From Deltaproteobacteria bacterium (GTDB taxonomy: Bacteria > Desulfobacterota > Desulfarculia > Adiutricales > Adiutricaceae): a DNA stretch of 9,044 bases. The translations under genes were made by a program, and so were the position numbers. The DNA is taken from contig JAITQT010000221.1 in assembly GCA_031288745.1 (NCBI GenBank), positions 1-9,044 of the forward strand. The letters run 5' to 3'. This document shows, piece after piece, positions 7,901 through 9,044 of the stretch (its first letter is position 1; every line of letters begins with the position of its first letter). Below the pieces are notes generated by a model, which was not told the origin of the DNA, ran no database searches, and saw nothing but the letters and a program-made list of their open reading frames with translations.

Positions 7901-8690
7901 GGAAATGCGCGAAAACCAATACCCGCAGGCCCTTAACCACTTTCGCGATTACCTTAATAAATACCTAGATAGATCTGATAGGGCTCAAGTAACTTTGGAA
8001 TTAGCCGCCTTTGAGTCTGAATTAGGCTTAAATAATGCGGCCTTTGACGATTTAACCTCCTTTAGAAATAATTTCCCCGATAGTCCACAAGAGCCTGACG
8101 TTTTGCTCGATCAAGTGGATTTGGCCGCTAAAATGGGACGCATCAACGACGCGGCTGGCCTTTACGAATTATTTAGAACCAAATACCCTACTCACCCTAA
8201 ATTTGCCGATAGCTTTCTCGCTCAAACTAGACTTGAACTTAGCGCCAACCGTCCTGCCCAAGCTTTGGCCACTTTAGAAAAAGGGGTGGTGGCTAGCCCC
8301 GGTCTTGATGATACTAAAGCTGTGCAAGATCTTTTGCTCCAGCTTTATCTCGACGAAGGCCGGGTTGAGGATTGGGCCGGAGCCATGGAGGAGTATCTAA
8401 GGAGAGAGGGTCAGGGTAAGGGCAATTTGAGCGAGCGCTTCGCCAAATACAGTCAAGTGGCCCAAGTTTATCAAGAGCTGGGCCGGAGCCAAGACGCCCA
8501 AAAAAATTTCGACTTGGCCTTGGAAAATAGGCCCCCTGACGTGAGCGGGGAATCGCTCTACGCCATTGCTGGGGCCTATCGAAGAATGGGCCAAGAGGAT
8601 AAATATAAGTCGGTCTTAGAAATGATACTGCAATCGCCCGACCCGCTTTGGAAGAATGTGGCCCAGCAAGAGTTGAGTAATCTCTCGTAG
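4962..8690 (+). CDS. Large membrane-anchored AMIN-like/TPR repeat protein
   Basis: A 1242-residue protein if started at the TTG (4962) behind GGAGG; the same frame is open to an ATG at 4842 (1282 residues). A basic N-terminal segment is followed by one hydrophobic helix (about residues 26-47) and a possible signal cleavage after LEA, so most of the protein should face the periplasm. Next comes a beta-rich AMIN-like domain (about 52-150) containing SRLVFTFQEPI and FSCIVDFKN; AMIN domains of known proteins bind the cell wall or envelope partners. From about residue 200 to the end it is TPR and TPR-like helix pairs, including eleven strict 37-residue units (705-1111). A scaffold role at the envelope is inferred from this architecture; no enzyme motif is seen and the partner is unknown. 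The gene stands alone, followed by a hairpin-rich gap. Confidence 0.85.
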   Translation: MLAFTLKYKTTPVLSPRGPFGPVDQLAATIVLLYSLFLVLFFFSSSLEANQLKDVALGSMDEYSRLVFTFQEPIDDVVLRRDDADAFSLDFGRISSGGVKTGPSDDLVRSVSVSQVDNRLEAKVILDTHKFEVRHFLSRDRFSCIVDFKNLEPLDSEEADNNDKSGGGLAAIEKIKRENLLTPPELPKVASDLSLLLVDNPRQGPGDQLVKTGLKDLAKGRVEEGLDKLKRFKEQYPDHLNADPAWFLLGDAYYASGLPDNFLAATDAWKEAKTAFPDSIDAPRASFMIALANEKMGYRPEAGGFYKVCADEYPQSPFAPAALLKAADMQLAMGLNDEARKTLTPLLEKGTSDVFGLLALARSAMADYQDSLFSQAVEKLRDALDEEPELYLLYPDMLYALGDGYSYLNRPDLTVLFLEHALNLISDHPKADVMLARIGNALQTLGRQPQAISYFNYAKDRFPDKDGGLVSEIRLADMGALSSFFSPDQVFNALEWGARQATVKMYEKIISQASDSPLLQLAYLKLGQAQAADGENQQAVKWLKELVVKYPKGVLLDEAKPILSRAVVNQAQQSFNLGHYQEIERLSHDNSSFLEGPDMLRFQRFLAQSYEKLGQSEKALEVWKKIEEQSPERRLNDQKQVVESALQALKPMEAFKQLKATLAEFPAQEAWVKEKAAETGKTLAKVSANGDIDDLINFRNDPLILPLTEISQAALMDAISILVAHRRYDQASSFMDLYRSQYPDDELSPEYMLTQAKMERRLGRINKSWDTLSNFRIQYPDHPLAPTTILDTAQEARTLGRLEDAFRYEELYRLLYPNDIISRNLILNRASELYGLGRTQDCLDTLSYFQSEYPDDPGAPATYIDQYRKLLELDNINSAQTVLDKLRNKYPTDPLTIESYVIEYRDLLKLNQPNQAFESLNRFHQLYPNDPRKPDLLLEQAKDYFALNRPTQGLKAWNDFLALFPQDSRAAELTLLLARREMRENQYPQALNHFRDYLNKYLDRSDRAQVTLELAAFESELGLNNAAFDDLTSFRNNFPDSPQEPDVLLDQVDLAAKMGRINDAAGLYELFRTKYPTHPKFADSFLAQTRLELSANRPAQALATLEKGVVASPGLDDTKAVQDLLLQLYLDEGRVEDWAGAMEEYLRREGQGKGNLSERFAKYSQVAQVYQELGRSQDAQKNFDLALENRPPDVSGESLYAIAGAYRRMGQEDKYKSVLEMILQSPDPLWKNVAQQELSNLS
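7074..8294 (+). repeat. Eleven tandem 37-residue TPR-like units (111-bp period) within the TPR gene
   Basis: Units begin at 7074, 7185, 7296, 7407, 7518, 7629, 7740, 7851, 7962, 8073 and 8184, with no insertion or deletion. Most open with YP-D/N/T-D/H (for example YPDDELSP, YPDHPLAP, YPNDPRKP, YPTHPKFA) and carry a mid-unit L-G-R or L-N-R turn. Sequence identity between units is low, so they are old duplications held in register, each probably a helix pair slightly longer than the canonical 34-residue TPR. Confidence 0.75.
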
Positions 8691-8698
8691 ATTTTTTT

Positions 8699-8820
8699 GG
8701 GCTGTTCACAAAGTTTTATGGTACCCGTTCACAGTGTCCGTTCGATAGTCACTACCAGCTGCAACGTGAGGAAAAAAGACTTGGTGAACGGTTACGTTTT
8801 ATGTAACTGTTCACCAGCCC
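8699..8820. repeat. Small repeat unit bounded by GGGCTG/CAGCCC
   Basis: GGGCTG at 8699-8704 and CAGCCC at 8815-8820 bound a 122-bp stretch. Within it GTTTTATG followed by GTTCAC occurs twice in direct orientation (8713-8732 and 8797-8814). It could be a degenerate small mobile element or a set of protein-binding sites; six-base ends are weak evidence on their own. Confidence 0.3.
8783..8815 (+). other. Strong 15-bp hairpin after the TPR gene
   Basis: GGTGAACGGTTACGT (8783-8797) pairs with ATGTAACTGTTCACC (8801-8815) across a TTT loop. Thirteen pairs are Watson-Crick and two are G-U when read as plus-strand RNA; on the minus strand those two would be C-A mismatches. It starts 93 bases after the TPR stop codon. 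No T-run follows, so it is not a standard intrinsic terminator; it could be a 3'-UTR stabiliser, a REP-like element or an operator palindrome. Confidence 0.65.
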
Positions 8821-9044
8821 TTCAAGGAGGCCTAAGGCGCTTTGAGATCTTAGCCGCGCCTTCTATTCTCTGTAAGGATGGCTTTAATGGATTTTTCAAT
8901 TTGCGAGAAAAATGTCAACTATTAGCCAATATTAAGCCTTATTTTCAGTTGAGCGGGAAGTGGAAGACACGGTCTTAACGAGACCTTGTGAACTCTTACC
9001 AGAGCTTGATAGAGAGATTTAAAAGGTGCTCTATTAGGTCTAAA

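Larger units (their letters stand above)
8691..9044. other. Gene-free region downstream of the TPR gene
   Basis: No convincing gene. A frame opening with TTG at 8697 runs 93 codons to 8978 but passes straight through the hairpin and has no recognisable domain. The region contains five GTTCAC/GTGAAC words, a 15-bp hairpin, and a short stem GGTCT/AGACC (8971-8985). Confidence 0.5.

Noticed and set aside
8661..8698. Possible terminator at the TPR stop codon (T-run 8692-8698)
   Set aside because: The only preceding stem is about six pairs with a bulge and is separated from the T-run by several bases.
8697..8978. 93-codon plus-strand frame starting with TTG
   Set aside because: It runs through the hairpin and repeat words, has no Shine-Dalgarno and no recognisable protein features.

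Overview
The window holds three substantial genes or gene remnants and about 2.5 kb of AT-rich sequence without intact genes. They are a sigma-54-dependent activator on the minus strand running off the left edge, a AAA-type ATPase with a C-terminal PD-(D/E)XK nuclease domain split by a +1 frameshift, and a very large membrane-anchored AMIN-like/TPR protein. The NtrC-type activator and the long AMIN-like plus TPR protein would fit a deltaproteobacterial (Desulfobacterota-type) genome of moderate GC. This is an inference from gene style with low confidence; no rRNA, tRNA or taxon-specific marker is present.

Layout. 1-1097 (minus): 5' part of an NtrC-family regulator with a degenerate receiver and a nearly complete AAA+ domain. 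1098-1998: no gene, but two copies (1362-1475 and 1719-1830) of a ~113-bp MITE-like element with identical 17-bp terminal inverted repeats, then a candidate promoter for the next gene. 1999-3601 (plus): ATPase-nuclease gene in two frames, joined at a run of four T at 3289-3292. 3602-4841: intergenic, with short minus-strand open stretches that look like decayed coding sequence, then a good candidate promoter at 4723-4751. 4962-8690 (plus): TPR protein, including eleven gap-free 37-residue repeats. 8691-9044: no convincing gene, but a strong 15-bp hairpin within a cluster of GTTCAC/GTGAAC words.

The three genes do not form an operon: the regulator points away from the other two, and long gaps separate them. 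No shared pathway can be read from the sequence. Low coding density, a frameshifted gene, decayed open frames and small repeated elements together suggest a genome undergoing erosion, possibly host-associated. The items most worth following are the MITE-like pair, the frameshift in the ATPase-nuclease, the receiver that lacks its conserved lysine, the strict 37-residue repeat array and the hairpin cluster downstream of the TPR gene. I see no clearly new multi-gene system.
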